The position numbers were made by a program, and so were the translations under genes. From Slackia heliotrinireducens (GTDB lineage: Bacteria; Actinomycetota; Aquicultoria; DYIV01): 32,521 nt of DNA. Positions 8,024 through 16,569 of this stretch are shown here, piece by piece; the stretch's first letter is position 1, and each line of letters begins with the position of its first letter. The notes beneath the pieces are model-generated. The model did not search any database. It saw nothing but the letters and a program-made list of their open reading frames with translations, and was not told the DNA's origin. The stretch covers positions 60,272 to 92,792 of the forward strand of contig DYIV01000001.1 in NCBI GenBank assembly GCA_020723435.1, given 5' to 3'.

Positions 8024-9856
8024 CTACCGAGACGACGCCGATCGTTTAGCCGCGCTCGGAAACCTCACCGTCACCGTGGTCCCCTCGCCCGGCCGGCTCT
8101 CAAGTTCGATCTTAGCTCGATGGTTGTCGGCGACGTGCCTGACAATCGAAAGCCCCAGACCGGTCCCGCCGGCGTCGCGCGAACGTGCCCGGTCGACGCG
8201 GTAGAACCGTTCGAAGACCCGCGGCTGGTCTTCCTCGGGAATGCCGATGCCGGTGTCCTTCACGGTCAGCTCAACTTCCTCGGGTGTTGCACGAGTCGAC
8301 ACCTCGACCTTCCCGCCCTCTCGTGTATACGTCAGCGCGTTGTCGATGAGGTTGGCCACGAGCGAGGAGAGCTGGTCGCGATCCCCGTCGATCGGCGGGA
8401 TGCTCTCGCCTGCCGCCACTGTCAGTCTCACACCGGCCTTCTGGGCCCGCGCCGCCAGAGTCTCGGCCACGTCGGCGACGATCCTATCGATCCTTACCGG
8501 CTCGATCGCGCTCACCACGTCGGGCGACTCGTAGCGCGACAGCTCCAGCAGGTCGGCCACGAGCGTCGCCAGCCGTTCTGCTTCCTCCTCGATACTCGAA
8601 GCGAAACGCTGGGCGCTGGCCGGATCGTCGCGCAGGACGCGCAGGAGCGTCTCGGCGCCCAACCTGAGATTGGCGGCAGGCGTCTTCAGCTCGTGTGAGA
8701 CGTTGGCCACGAAGTCCTTCCGCGTCTTCTCGAGCCGCCGCTGCCTGGTCACGTCCCTAAGAACGACGAGCACCCCCGTCAGTGTCCCGCCGTCACACAT
8801 CGGCAACGCCGTTACCTGCACGGCCCGCTCCGACGGCGTGAGAATCTCGGCATCCGCCTGGCCCACCTTGCCGTCCTTGAGCGCCGTCTCAATAGCCGCC
8901 TGCATCCCCGAGCTGACGACGGTCAGCGTCAGCAGCCTGCCGAGCAGGTCCTCACTGGAGCGTCTGAACATCCGTTCGGCGGCGAGATTGACTCGCACCA
9001 CGTTGCCATCGCCATCGAGCAGGACGACGCCGTTGGTCATGTTATCGAGCATCAGGGCGAGCTTCTGCTTCTCTTCGGTCAGTTGCCCCAGATGGGCGGC
9101 AAGCCGGTCGGCCATCTGCTGCAGTGACTCGGAAAGCTCCCCGATCTCGTCGCGTCGATGCATGGCCAGCCTCTGCGACAGATCCCCGTCGGCGATGCGC
9201 CGGGCGGCCTGGGTGATCTGTTGAATCGGGCGAGCCAGCGACCGGGACAAGACCACCCCCGCAGCCAGCGCGATCAGAAGCACGGCAAAGGCCGCGGTTG
9301 CGGCCGTGTCCCGAATCGTCGCCAGGGATCGCTCGAGGTGTGTGAGGGGCACGGCGAGGCGCGTCACCGTCAGCCGGCCGGCGGGGTCCTTCGATGAGAC
9401 GGCCACGTAGAGAAAGCGCACTCCGATCGTCCGGCTGACGCGAACGTCACTGCCCGTGCCGGATTTCAGCGCTTGGCGGACCTCCGGACGACCGCGATGA
9501 TTCTCCATCGAGCTCGCTTGGCTCTGCGAGTCGAAGAGGACCGTGCCGTCGGCCGCTATCAACGTGATGCGCCTCTGGGTTCGGCGCGCCAGAGCGCGCA
9601 GATCGGCTTGCGACGCCCTACCCGGCGCTACGGCCCCGCCCGGCGAGACGGCCCCACCCGGCGAGACGGCCCCACCCGCGCCGCCCTCGAGCTCGTCGAC
9701 GAGTCTCGCCACCATCCTCGACTCCGCCGCGAGATCGGCTCGCAGGCTCTCGATAAAGTACCGCTCCACAACGCCCAGCGTGACCAGAACGATCGCCAGT
9801 ACCGTCGCGACGGCGACGGCCGCGTAGCCGAGCAGAATCCTACTCCGAATGCTCAT
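8024..9856 (-). CDS. phoR: PhoR-type sensor histidine kinase
   Basis: A 610-residue membrane kinase. In order it has a first transmembrane helix (about residues 8-30), an extracytoplasmic sensor of about 145 residues that includes three (S/A)PGGAV-type repeats, a second helix (TAAFAVLLIALAAGVVLS), a HAMP domain, a PAS domain (LDNMTNGVVLLDGDGNVVRV), HisKA with FVANVSHELKTPAANLR, and an HATPase with NLIDNALTYT, DTGIGIPEED and GTGLGLSIV. The ATG at 9856 has a perfect GGAGG and overlaps the end of phoP by 17 bp. The context (phoP, Pho boxes, pstSCAB) indicates phosphate sensing. It phosphorylates PhoP under phosphate limitation; PstSCAB normally restrains it through PhoU, which is not encoded here. 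Confidence 0.92.
   Translation of the reverse strand: MSIRSRILLGYAAVAVATVLAIVLVTLGVVERYFIESLRADLAAESRMVARLVDELEGGAGGAVSPGGAVSPGGAVAPGRASQADLRALARRTQRRITLIAADGTVLFDSQSQASSMENHRGRPEVRQALKSGTGSDVRVSRTIGVRFLYVAVSSKDPAGRLTVTRLAVPLTHLERSLATIRDTAATAAFAVLLIALAAGVVLSRSLARPIQQITQAARRIADGDLSQRLAMHRRDEIGELSESLQQMADRLAAHLGQLTEEKQKLALMLDNMTNGVVLLDGDGNVVRVNLAAERMFRRSSEDLLGRLLTLTVVSSGMQAAIETALKDGKVGQADAEILTPSERAVQVTALPMCDGGTLTGVLVVLRDVTRQRRLEKTRKDFVANVSHELKTPAANLRLGAETLLRVLRDDPASAQRFASSIEEEAERLATLVADLLELSRYESPDVVSAIEPVRIDRIVADVAETLAARAQKAGVRLTVAAGESIPPIDGDRDQLSSLVANLIDNALTYTREGGKVEVSTRATPEEVELTVKDTGIGIPEEDQPRVFERFYRVDRARSRDAGGTGLGLSIVRHVADNHRAKIELESRPGEGTTVTVRFPSAAKRSASSR
9621..9674. repeat. Tandem 18-bp repeat (three units) inside phoR
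   Basis: Three head-to-tail 18-bp units (9621-9638, 9639-9656, 9657-9674). Units 2 and 3 are identical and unit 1 differs at a few bases. On the coding strand each encodes a hexapeptide of the PGGAVS type in the extracytoplasmic sensor of PhoR. The 18-bp length keeps frame, so copy number can change without breaking the gene. Confidence 0.9.
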
Positions 9857-10544
9857 GCTTGGCCTCCGGTCGGAACTGATACCCGAGCCCCACCACCGTG
9901 TGGATATAGCGGTAGGAGGATTCACTCTCAATCTTCGTGCGCAGCTTCCAGACGTGGCTGTCGATTGTCCGGCTCGAACCGACGAAATCGTAGCCCCACA
10001 CCTTGTCGGAGAGCACTCGGCGGTCGAAGACGTCCTCCGGATGACTGGCGAGCAGGACCAACAGCTGGAACTCTTTGACCGTCAACCGCACCGGCCTGTC
10101 CGCCACCGTCACGGCGAAGCGGGACGGGTCGACGCGCAGATCTCCGATCTCGATGACGGCCGATTCCCGAATCGCTTCCACCTTCGCCCGCTTCAGATTG
10201 GCGCGGATCCTAGCCAGGAGCTCCTTCATGCTAAACGGCTTGGTCAGGTAGTCGTCGGCGCCGAGCGAAAAGCCTCGCAGCTTGTCCTCTTCGCTGCCGA
10301 GAGCCGTCACCATGATGATGGGCACGTCCTGGTTCGTCTTGCGGACCTCGTCGCAGAGACGAAAGCCGTCGATCTCGGGCAGCAGGACGTCGAGCAGGAT
10401 GAGATCGGGCCGCTCGGCCGCGCAGGCCTTCAAGCCTTCGTCGCCCGTCGCCGCCGTCACAACCCCGAAACCGGCGGCGCGCAGATTGTACTCGACCGTC
10501 TCGCGCAGCACTCTGTCGTCTTCCACTACCAGTATCTTTGCCAC
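9840..10544 (-). CDS. phoP: PhoP/PhoB-type response regulator
   Basis: A 234-residue OmpR-family regulator. The receiver domain (1-120) has the acidic pair ED (8-9), the phosphoacceptor Asp52 in LILLDVLLPEIDG, and the conserved KPF lysine near residue 104. The winged helix (about 130-228) has the recognition segment SSRTIDSHVWKLRTKIE and GLGYQF. It is transcribed away from pstSCAB and shares with it a region of four TGAC(A/C)C repeats that it most likely binds. phoR follows with a 17-bp overlap. I assign PhoP rather than another OmpR regulator from that context. Confidence 0.93.
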   Translation of the reverse strand: MAKILVVEDDRVLRETVEYNLRAAGFGVVTAATGDEGLKACAAERPDLILLDVLLPEIDGFRLCDEVRKTNQDVPIIMVTALGSEEDKLRGFSLGADDYLTKPFSMKELLARIRANLKRAKVEAIRESAVIEIGDLRVDPSRFAVTVADRPVRLTVKEFQLLVLLASHPEDVFDRRVLSDKVWGYDFVGSSRTIDSHVWKLRTKIESESSYRYIHTVVGLGYQFRPEAKHEHSE

Positions 10545-10654
10545 GGACCTCCCCTATCTCCCGCGACCCCGCCAACCCCGCCGCGTCTTGCTCCGGCTAG
10601 CTCGGCGCGCGTCCCGCCCAGTATGTCACCCCACCCGTTCCATTCCAATCCGCG

Positions 10655-10692
10655 TGACACGGATTTGACACCTTCTTGACCTGACCGTGACC
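10655..10692 (+). promoter_or_regulatory. Pho box: four direct repeats at exact 11-bp spacing
   Basis: TGACAC at 10655, TGACAC at 10666, TGACCT at 10677 and TGACCA at 10688 are spaced 11 bp apart, one helical turn each. This is the known layout of PhoP-type sites, which are 11-bp direct repeats. They lie between divergent phoP and pstS, about 95-130 bp upstream of the preferred pstS start. GATACC (10698-10703) may serve as the -10 of pstS. The array probably activates pstSCAB and controls phoPR. Confidence 0.75.
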
Positions 10693-10786
10693 ACACCGAT
10701 ACCGCGAGTTGATAGCTTGGCGACAAGGAAGGCCGAATCGCGTTGGAGGAGGAGCGTTGAGAGAGAAGAGGATGAAGGAGGGCACC

Positions 10787-11641
10787 GTGAGGAGAAGCGC
10801 ACTTGTCGTTGTCATACTGGCCGCCGTGGTGGCGGTCCTGGTTGCGCTGGCGGGCTGCGGCAAACAGCCGGCCGACCAAGGCGCGAGCGAAACCGGGGAT
10901 CAGAGTCTGTCGGGCAAGATCATGATCGGCGGATCGACGACCGTGCTCCCGATCGCGCAGGCGGCCGCGGAGCAGTTCATGGCCGCCAATCCCCAAGTTC
11001 GAGTTGAGGTTCAGGGAACCGGCTCGAGCGAAGGCATCAAGGGCGTCTCGGAGGGCGTACTCAACATCGGAGACTCCTCCAGGGAGCTCAAACCGGAAGA
11101 GAGCAAGCTGGATTTGGTCGATCACAAGATCGCCATCGACGCGCTGGCGCTCGTCGTCAATCCCGACAACAAGGTCACCAATCTGACGAAGAAGCAGGTT
11201 GTCGACATCCTCACCGGCAAGATCACCAACTGGAAGGACGTCGGTGGCGCCGACGAGGACATCGTCGTCGTGGGCCGCGATGAGGCGTCAGGCACCAGGG
11301 AGTTCGTTCAGAAGGACATTATTGGAGAGGACGCCAAGTTCGCAGCCGACGCACTAGCGCTTCCCGGCGCCGGCCAGGTCAAGGCGACAGTCGCCAAGAC
11401 CCCTGCGGGGATCGGCTACGTCGGACTGGGCGCGGTCGACGACAGCGTTAAAGCGCTGAAGGTCGAAGGCGTCGCGCCCAGCGAGGCGACGGTGAAAGGC
11501 GACACCTACGCCTACCACAGATACCTCCACATGTTCACCAAGGGCGAGCCCACCGATCCCACCAAGGCCTTCCTCGACTTCGTGCTGGGCGAGAAGTTCC
11601 AGACGGAGACGGTGGCCAGCGAGTTCGTCCCGGTGAAGTAG
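10787..11641 (+). CDS. pstS: Phosphate ABC transporter substrate-binding lipoprotein
   Basis: The preferred start GTG 10787 gives 284 residues beginning with a lipoprotein signal: basic MRRS, a hydrophobic core and lipobox LAGC (Cys24). The mature protein has the PstS pattern IMIGGSTTVLPIAQ, VQGTGSSEGIKGV, IGDSSRELK, DALALVVNP, ILTGKITNWKDVGG, VVGRDEASGTREFV and a C-terminal FTKGEPTDPTKAFLDFVL. It binds phosphate outside the membrane and delivers it to PstCA. AAGGAGGG lies just before GTG 10787; ATG 10772 and TTG 10757 (behind GGAGGAGGAG) are in frame, so the start is debatable. It is the first gene of pstSCAB and is preceded by Pho boxes. Confidence 0.95.
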   Translation: MRRSALVVVILAAVVAVLVALAGCGKQPADQGASETGDQSLSGKIMIGGSTTVLPIAQAAAEQFMAANPQVRVEVQGTGSSEGIKGVSEGVLNIGDSSRELKPEESKLDLVDHKIAIDALALVVNPDNKVTNLTKKQVVDILTGKITNWKDVGGADEDIVVVGRDEASGTREFVQKDIIGEDAKFAADALALPGAGQVKATVAKTPAGIGYVGLGAVDDSVKALKVEGVAPSEATVKGDTYAYHRYLHMFTKGEPTDPTKAFLDFVLGEKFQTETVASEFVPVK

Positions 11642-11642
11642 T

Positions 11643-12509
11643 GTGAGGCGACGGCGCGAGAAATACTATACCTGGCTCGTGGCGGCTGCGGCCGCCACTG
11701 CCGTTGTCGGAGTCGCACTGATCTTCGCGTTCGTGCTCCAAACCGCATGGCCGGTTCTGACGCGCGTCGGTATCGCGCAGTTCATCTTCGGAGACACCTG
11801 GTATCCCACACGCGGCCGGTTCGGACTCCTGCCGCTCGTCGCGGGCAGCGCCGCGCTGCTTCTCGGAGCGCTGCTTCTCGGAGCGCCCGCCGGCGTCATG
11901 ACGGCGATCTTCCTCTCGGAATACTGTCCCAAGAGGCTGGCGTCGCTGCTTCGGCCGGCGATCGACCTGCTCGCGGGCATCCCATCTGTCATCTACGGCT
12001 TCTTCGGTCTGATCAGTATCGTGCCGATCGTGCGGTCGGTCTTCGGCGGAGCGGGCTTCGGCCCCGTGGCAGGCTCACTCATCCTCGCCGTCATGATCCT
12101 TCCAACGATCACAAGCGTCTCTCGCGACGCGCTGGAAGCCGTTCCCCGCGACTACCGCCTGGGCGGACTGGCGCTCGGAGCGACGCAGTGGAGAACGGTC
12201 TACGACGTGGTCGTTCCGTCGGCTTGGTCGGGGATCGTGACCTCAGTGGTCCTCGGCGTCGGCAGAGCCGTAGGTGAGACGATGGCGGTGTTGATGGTCA
12301 TCGGCAACGCGCCGCGCTTCCCCCGAGCGGCCGGACAGCCAATCTCGGCTCTGACCAGTCAGGTCGCCCTCGACATGGCATATGCGTCGGGAGATCACCG
12401 CACGGCGCTCTTCGGCATCGCGGCCCTGCTGCTCTTCATCACCATGGGACTCGTCGGCGTGGGACGCTTGACGGTGAGACGCCAGGCGCGCCAAGGGAGG
12501 CGCCGGTGA
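11643..12509 (+). CDS. pstC: Phosphate ABC transporter permease
   Basis: A 288-residue inner-membrane permease of the PstC type, with about six hydrophobic segments, the family stretch DLLAGIPSVIYGFFGL and the EAA-loop region ALEAVPRDYRLGGLALGATQWRTV, followed by GVGRAVGETMAVLMVIGN. It pairs with PstA to form the channel energised by PstB. The GTG start lies one base after the pstS stop, and its end overlaps pstA by 4 bp (GTGA), consistent with translational coupling. Confidence 0.95.
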   Translation: MRRRREKYYTWLVAAAAATAVVGVALIFAFVLQTAWPVLTRVGIAQFIFGDTWYPTRGRFGLLPLVAGSAALLLGALLLGAPAGVMTAIFLSEYCPKRLASLLRPAIDLLAGIPSVIYGFFGLISIVPIVRSVFGGAGFGPVAGSLILAVMILPTITSVSRDALEAVPRDYRLGGLALGATQWRTVYDVVVPSAWSGIVTSVVLGVGRAVGETMAVLMVIGNAPRFPRAAGQPISALTSQVALDMAYASGDHRTALFGIAALLLFITMGLVGVGRLTVRRQARQGRRR

Positions 12510-13336
12510 CGCGCAGAGTCGCCGACTGGACGGCGCGTGCGGCGGCCTGGGCCGTCGCTGGAGCCTCAATCGCCGTACTGCTCGTGATCATCGGACAGAT
12601 CGTCATCCGTGGCCTACCCGGCTTCCGCCTCTCGTTTCTCGTCACCGCGCCGCACGGCATCAAGATGGAGGGCGGTGTCTTCCCGATGATCGTCGCCTCC
12701 TCGTTCTTGACCCTTCTCACCTTGCTCATCGTCGGGCCGGTCGGTATCGGCGCCGCCGTCTACCTCGCTGAGTTTGCCGGCGACAACCGCCTCACTCGGC
12801 TGGTACGCTTCGCCGCCGACACCCTCGCCGGCGTGCCTTCGATCGTCTTCGGCCTCTTCGGCCTGGCCTTCTTCGTCTACTTCCTGCAGATGGGGTACTC
12901 GATACTCGCCGGCGCGCTCACCCTCTCAATGATGGTGTTGCCCACCATGCTTCGCGTCAGCGAGGAGGCGATCCGCGCGGTGCCGGCGAGCTACCGGGAG
13001 GGCAGCCTCGGGCTTGGCGCGACCAGGTGGCAGACCACCCTGCGAGTCGTCCTTCCCGCGGCGATGCCGGCGATGGCCACGGCGCTCATACTCTCGGTCG
13101 GCCGGGCCTTCGGCGAGACGGCCGCCGTACTCTACACGGCCGGCATGACCCCGTCCACGCCACTGCTTCCGCTGGAGGGCGGTCGCACCCTCACGGTCCA
13201 CCTGTACCTCCTTGCGACGACGGGTTACATCGATCCCGCGTACCGCGTGGCGCTGGTGCTTCTGGCCGTCATCCTTTCATTCAACCTCCTGGCCGGCTGG
13301 CTGATGGCCAGGTTCCGCAGGAGGTTCGTCGCGTGA
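12506..13336 (+). CDS. pstA: Phosphate ABC transporter permease
   Basis: A 276-residue membrane protein that partners PstC. It shows [20 protein letters not shown], the EAA-loop [24 protein letters not shown] and [17 protein letters not shown], all hallmarks of PstA. It is GTG-initiated with a 4-bp overlap on pstC and again on pstB, so the whole operon is tightly coupled. Length and topology (about six helices) are typical. Confidence 0.95.
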   Translation: MTRRVADWTARAAAWAVAGASIAVLLVIIGQIVIRGLPGFRLSFLVTAPHGIKMEGGVFPMIVASSFLTLLTLLIVGPVGIGAAVYLAEFAGDNRLTRLVRFAADTLAGVPSIVFGLFGLAFFVYFLQMGYSILAGALTLSMMVLPTMLRVSEEAIRAVPASYREGSLGLGATRWQTTLRVVLPAAMPAMATALILSVGRAFGETAAVLYTAGMTPSTPLLPLEGGRTLTVHLYLLATTGYIDPAYRVALVLLAVILSFNLLAGWLMARFRRRFVA

Positions 13337-14109
13337 GCGAATACGCTATCGAGCTGAGAAACGTGAGTGTCGCCTACGGCGACTGTCAGTGCCTGGCGGA
13401 CGTATCGCTCGCCATCCCCATAAACAGCGTAGTCGCTCTGATCGGACCTTCCGGCTGCGGAAAGTCCACGCTCATTCGCAGCATGAACCGCACGAACGAG
13501 CTGGTGGCTAAGACGGTCACGACGGGAGAGGTCAACTTCGGCGGACGCGACGTCTACGGTTCGCGCATGGACCTGCGCGAGCTCAGAGAGCGGATCGGCA
13601 TGGTCTTCCAGCGGCCGAACCCCTTTCCCAAGAGCATCTTCGACAACGTCGCCTGGGGCCTGCGATCGAATGGAATCCGCGGCAGAAAGCGTCTCGAAGA
13701 AGCGGTGGAGCGGAGCCTGAGAGCCGCCGCCTTGTGGGATGCGGTCAGCTCCAAGCTCGATCAGCCGGCGCTTGGTCTGTCCGGCGGCCAGCAGCAGCGC
13801 CTCTGCATCGCCCGAGCGCTCGCTGTGGAGCCGGAGATACTGCTGATGGACGAGCCCTGCTCGGCGCTGGACCCGATCGCCACGCAGCGCATCGAGGATC
13901 TGATCGATGAGTTGAAGGAGCGCTACACCATCGTCATCGTCACGCACAACATGCAGCAGGCCGCTCGCATCGCTGACTTCACGGCGTTTCTCATGGCCGA
14001 GCAACCGCACGAGCCCTCGAGGATCGTCGAGTTCGGCCGGAGCGTCGAGATCTTCACGCGACCGGGCGATGAGAGAACCGAGGCATACGTAACGGGTCGC
14101 TTCGGGTAG
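13333..14109 (+). CDS. pstB: Phosphate ABC transporter ATP-binding protein
   Basis: A 258-residue ATPase with Walker [11 protein letters not shown]-loop [20 protein letters not shown], signature LSGGQQQR, Walker B ILLMDEP and switch histidine in [11 protein letters not shown]. The QRPNPFP segment is characteristic of PstB. It powers phosphate uptake through PstCA. The start is GTG 13333, overlapping the pstA stop by 4 bp. phoU, often the next gene, is absent; the next gene is convergent. Confidence 0.96.
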   Translation: MSEYAIELRNVSVAYGDCQCLADVSLAIPINSVVALIGPSGCGKSTLIRSMNRTNELVAKTVTTGEVNFGGRDVYGSRMDLRELRERIGMVFQRPNPFPKSIFDNVAWGLRSNGIRGRKRLEEAVERSLRAAALWDAVSSKLDQPALGLSGGQQQRLCIARALAVEPEILLMDEPCSALDPIATQRIEDLIDELKERYTIVIVTHNMQQAARIADFTAFLMAEQPHEPSRIVEFGRSVEIFTRPGDERTEAYVTGRFG

Positions 14110-14149
14110 CCGCCCACGGCACGAAGCGCCCCGCCCCACATGGCCGCTC

Positions 14150-15349
14150 CTACTCCAACGTGATCCTGTAGATCATCCCGGCGAAATCGTCGGTCACGTA
14201 GAGCGCCCCGTCTTGTCCGAATACTACGTCGACCGGCCGACCGGAGGCGCGACCGCCATCCAGCCAGCCGGTGACCAGATCGTGCTGGGAGAGGACCTTC
14301 GTGCCCTCAACGACAAGACGCACGAGCTTGTAGCCGGTGGGTTCCGAGCGATTCCACGACCCGTGAAAGGCCACGATCAGATTGCCCTGCCACGCCTTCG
14401 GCCACCTCGGGTCCCGCACGAAGGCCAGACCGAGCGGAGCCGAATGCGCCTGGCAGCCCCAGACCGGGGCGATCGTCTTGCTTCATATTCGCCTGGTACC
14501 GCCGAATGGATCGGGGATGCGGTCGCCGTAGCAGTACGGCCAGCCATAGTCCCCTCCATCGGTGATGATGTTGAGCTCGTCCGGGGGTGTGTCATCGCCG
14601 AGCAGGTCACGCCCCATGTCATTGCCCCATATCCGTTCCTGACGGTCGAAGGTGAAGAAGACGGTGTTGCGCAGTCCCTTCGCGTAGACGCGCAGGTTCT
14701 TCCCATCGGCGTCACAGACGAGCATCGCCGCGCGGTGTTTGTCGCTCTCGACGCCGACGTTCATCGACGATCCTACGGTCATGTAGAGCCGGGCTTTGCT
14801 GTCGAATCGCACCGTCCTGGTCACGTGGCCGCCACCGGACGGCAGGTCGACTACCTTGGCCGGACTCGAGAGCGTGATCTTGAGGGGATCGTAGATGTAG
14901 CGGCTCACGCTGTCCGTCTCGGCGACGTAGAGCTCGGCCGGCATGGCGCCGGGCCGAAACGTAAGCCCGTGAGGAACGTCGAGGTTGTCGGCGAGGACCT
15001 TCCTGCTCTCCGCGACGCCGTCTCGGTTCTCATCTCGCAGGGCCGTGACGCGCCCTGCGTCCCTTTCGCTGACCAGCAGCGTGCCCCGATAGTCGAAGAG
15101 CATTACGCGAGGACCGTCGAGGTCTCTGGCAAAGACTCGCACCTTTAGGCCGCCGGCCGCATCGAGAGGAAGCGCGGTCTGCGACGACGGCACGGAGCGC
15201 AGGGGCCGAGCGGGCAAAACAAGCGGCTGGACTCCCCGGCCGAAGCGCCACCACACCGCGACGACCGCGGCGCAGCATGACAGGACCACGGCGCCGGCGA
15301 CCACCGCCATCACACGCCACGGACTCCTACGGTCGGCCGTGCGAATCAC
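14150..15349 (-). CDS. PQQ-dependent sugar (sorbosone) dehydrogenase-like protein, probable selenoprotein with in-frame TGA at codon 289
   Basis: Read through one TGA (14485-14483), this is a 399-residue beta-propeller protein of the PQQ sugar/pyranose dehydrogenase type. It starts with a membrane anchor (about 14-35), then has the blade motifs RDENRDGVAESRKVLADNL, VPHGLTF and ELYVAETDSVSRY, the PQQ-family block GGDYGWPYCYGDRIPDPFGG (Cys273), and after the TGA APVWGCQAHSAPLGLAF, FHGSWNRSEPTGYK and GRPVDVVFGQDGALYVTDD. Homology continues in the same frame on both sides. As I recall the family, a cysteine stands where the TGA falls (pattern F-C-A-R/K-T-x-P-P), which would make it Sec289, possibly bridged to Cys273. 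A SECIS-like hairpin follows. Alternatives are a nonsense pseudogene, or two compensating indels, since the +1 frame reads Y-E-A here. Standard gene calling gives 14483-15349 and 14150-14419. Confidence 0.72.
14456..14485 (-). promoter_or_regulatory. Candidate bacterial SECIS element (TGA plus hairpin)
   Basis: On the coding (minus) strand the TGA is followed by 12 nt, then a perfect 5-bp stem GCCCC/GGGGC enclosing loop GGTCT (hairpin 14470-14456). The GG of the loop begins 17 nt after the TGA. In E. coli fdhF the same GGUCU loop begins 18 nt after the UGA. SelB recognises such hairpins and inserts selenocysteine. Confidence 0.65.
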
Positions 15350-15366
15350 TCCCCGTCATCTCGCGG

Positions 15367-15400
15367 GCTACACCGCATGCCTGGAAGCACGCCGTGTAGC
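15367..15400 (-). terminator. Possible terminator hairpin after arsM
   Basis: GCTACAC (15367-15373) and its exact complement GTGTAGC (15394-15400) flank a partly paired 20-nt interior. It lies about 50 bp beyond the arsM stop and about 20 bp upstream of the dehydrogenase-like gene on the same strand. There is no clear T-tract, so it may be a weak terminator or merely a hairpin. Confidence 0.3.
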
Positions 15401-15447
15401 ATATGTGCCCGGAAGGCGGCGACAGCCACCAAAAGAGCGTCTGTGCG

Positions 15448-16263
15448 CTAAGGTTTCACGGCCGATACCTTGACGCTGACGACGGACGCCGCGGCGGTGC
15501 CAATATCATCCTTCGTCAAGCCGAGCGGCTCGAGCGTCCCCGCGTCGAACGCGTCGCCGATCATCTCGGCCGCGAGTATTTCCTCGATGACTTCGACCTT
15601 GTCAAAGCCCGCCGCGCGTATCGACGAGAGATAGTCGTCTTTGAGCAAGGCTCCGGCGATGCAGCCGGTATAGGCCGTCACGGACTCCGCTATCTTCTCG
15701 GGCAGCGGCGCCAGCAAAACGATGTCCGACACGGCGAGTCTGCCGCCGGGCGCCAGAGCCCGGTACGCTTCGCCAAAGGCGCGGCTCTTGTCTGGAACAA
15801 GATTGATGACGCAGTTCGATATGACGACGTTCACCTCACCGTCGGCGACGGGAAGATGCTCCAGCTCGCCGAGGCGGAACTCGATGTTGTCGCGCTTGCT
15901 CTTGCTCGCGTTGGCGCGCGCCTTGTCCAGCATCTCCGGCGTCATGTCGACGCCTATCACGCGACCTGAGGGCCCGACTCTGCCCGCGGCGATGAAGCAG
16001 TCGATCCCGGCGCCCGAACCAAGGTCGAGAACGGTCTCCCCCTCTTGGAGCGACGAGATCGCAACTGGATTGCCGCAGCCCAGACCGAGGTTGGCGCCCT
16101 CCGGCAGCGCGGCCAGATCCTCCTCGCTGTAGCCGAGCTTGAGGCTCTGCTCGCGTTCCGCTCCCGGCCGGCAGCACGAGGACGGCCCGCAGCACGAGCC
16201 CGACTTCACCGCCACCTGCGCGTAGTTGTCTCTCACCGAACGTCTGATGTCGTGATCGTCCAT
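15448..16263 (-). CDS. arsM: Arsenite S-adenosylmethionine methyltransferase
   Basis: A 271-residue class I methyltransferase. The N-terminus (DIRRSVRDNYAQVA) is followed by a Cys-rich stretch with CC and CCRP, then LGLGCGNPVAISSLQEGETVLDLGSGAG (SAM motif I), GVDMTPEMLDKAR, and VISNCVINLVPDK with the conserved catalytic cysteine. The cysteine in YTGCIAGAL supplies the other arsenic-binding thiol. It methylates arsenite with SAM and thiols to more volatile species, and some family members also act on related metalloids. The ATG start follows AGGAGGAGAG and lies 11 bp after the stop of the HgcAB-associated gene, so the two form an operon. Confidence 0.93.
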   Translation of the reverse strand: MDDHDIRRSVRDNYAQVAVKSGSCCGPSSCCRPGAEREQSLKLGYSEEDLAALPEGANLGLGCGNPVAISSLQEGETVLDLGSGAGIDCFIAAGRVGPSGRVIGVDMTPEMLDKARANASKSKRDNIEFRLGELEHLPVADGEVNVVISNCVINLVPDKSRAFGEAYRALAPGGRLAVSDIVLLAPLPEKIAESVTAYTGCIAGALLKDDYLSSIRAAGFDKVEVIEEILAAEMIGDAFDAGTLEPLGLTKDDIGTAAASVVSVKVSAVKP

Positions 16264-16274
16264 TACCTCTCCTC

Positions 16275-16550
16275 CTAGTCCTTGAAGGCTTCCGTCATTA
16301 CCGGGCCGAGCATACCCTTCACCATCCGCGCCAGATCCTCGACCCTGATGAGAGCGATGCAGCAGACGGCTTCGCCCTGTCGCATGCTCACGGCCGCAAG
16401 CTTGTCCCCCGCCTTGATGCCCGCCTTGTCCCTCAGTTCCTTCGGCAACACCATCTGGCCGCGCTCGTCAACGCTGACGATCCCCTCGATGTTGCAGCAC
16501 GACGCCGCAGCCTCGCCGCAGCAGCCCTGCGCCTCGTCTTCTGATGCCAC
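16275..16550 (-). CDS. HgcAB-associated AbrB/MazE-type protein
   Basis: About 91 residues. A Cys-rich N-terminus (CC, CC) precedes an AbrB-type swapped-hairpin domain, GIVSVDERGQMVLPKELRDK then AGIKAGDKLAAVS, a VCCIALI segment and a helical end RMVKGMLGPVM. This matches the family named HgcAB-associated protein, first noted next to mercury methylation genes but often found without them and beside arsM, as here; hgcA and hgcB are not in the window. The fold suggests DNA binding, and the cysteine pairs suggest thiophilic metal or metalloid sensing. I chose GTG 16550 because a perfect GGAGGTGA lies 5 nt upstream; GTG 16568 is possible. Confidence 0.82.
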   Translation of the reverse strand: MASEDEAQGCCGEAAASCCNIEGIVSVDERGQMVLPKELRDKAGIKAGDKLAAVSMRQGEAVCCIALIRVEDLARMVKGMLGPVMTEAFKD

Positions 16551-16569
16551 GCCGGTCACCTCCAACACA

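Noticed and set aside
14483-15349. Treating the PQQ dehydrogenase-like gene as a simple frameshifted or dead pseudogene
   Set aside because: The two halves are in the same frame, only one stop intervenes, both halves keep intact motifs, and the TGA has a SECIS-like hairpin at the right distance. A pseudogene remains possible but is less likely.
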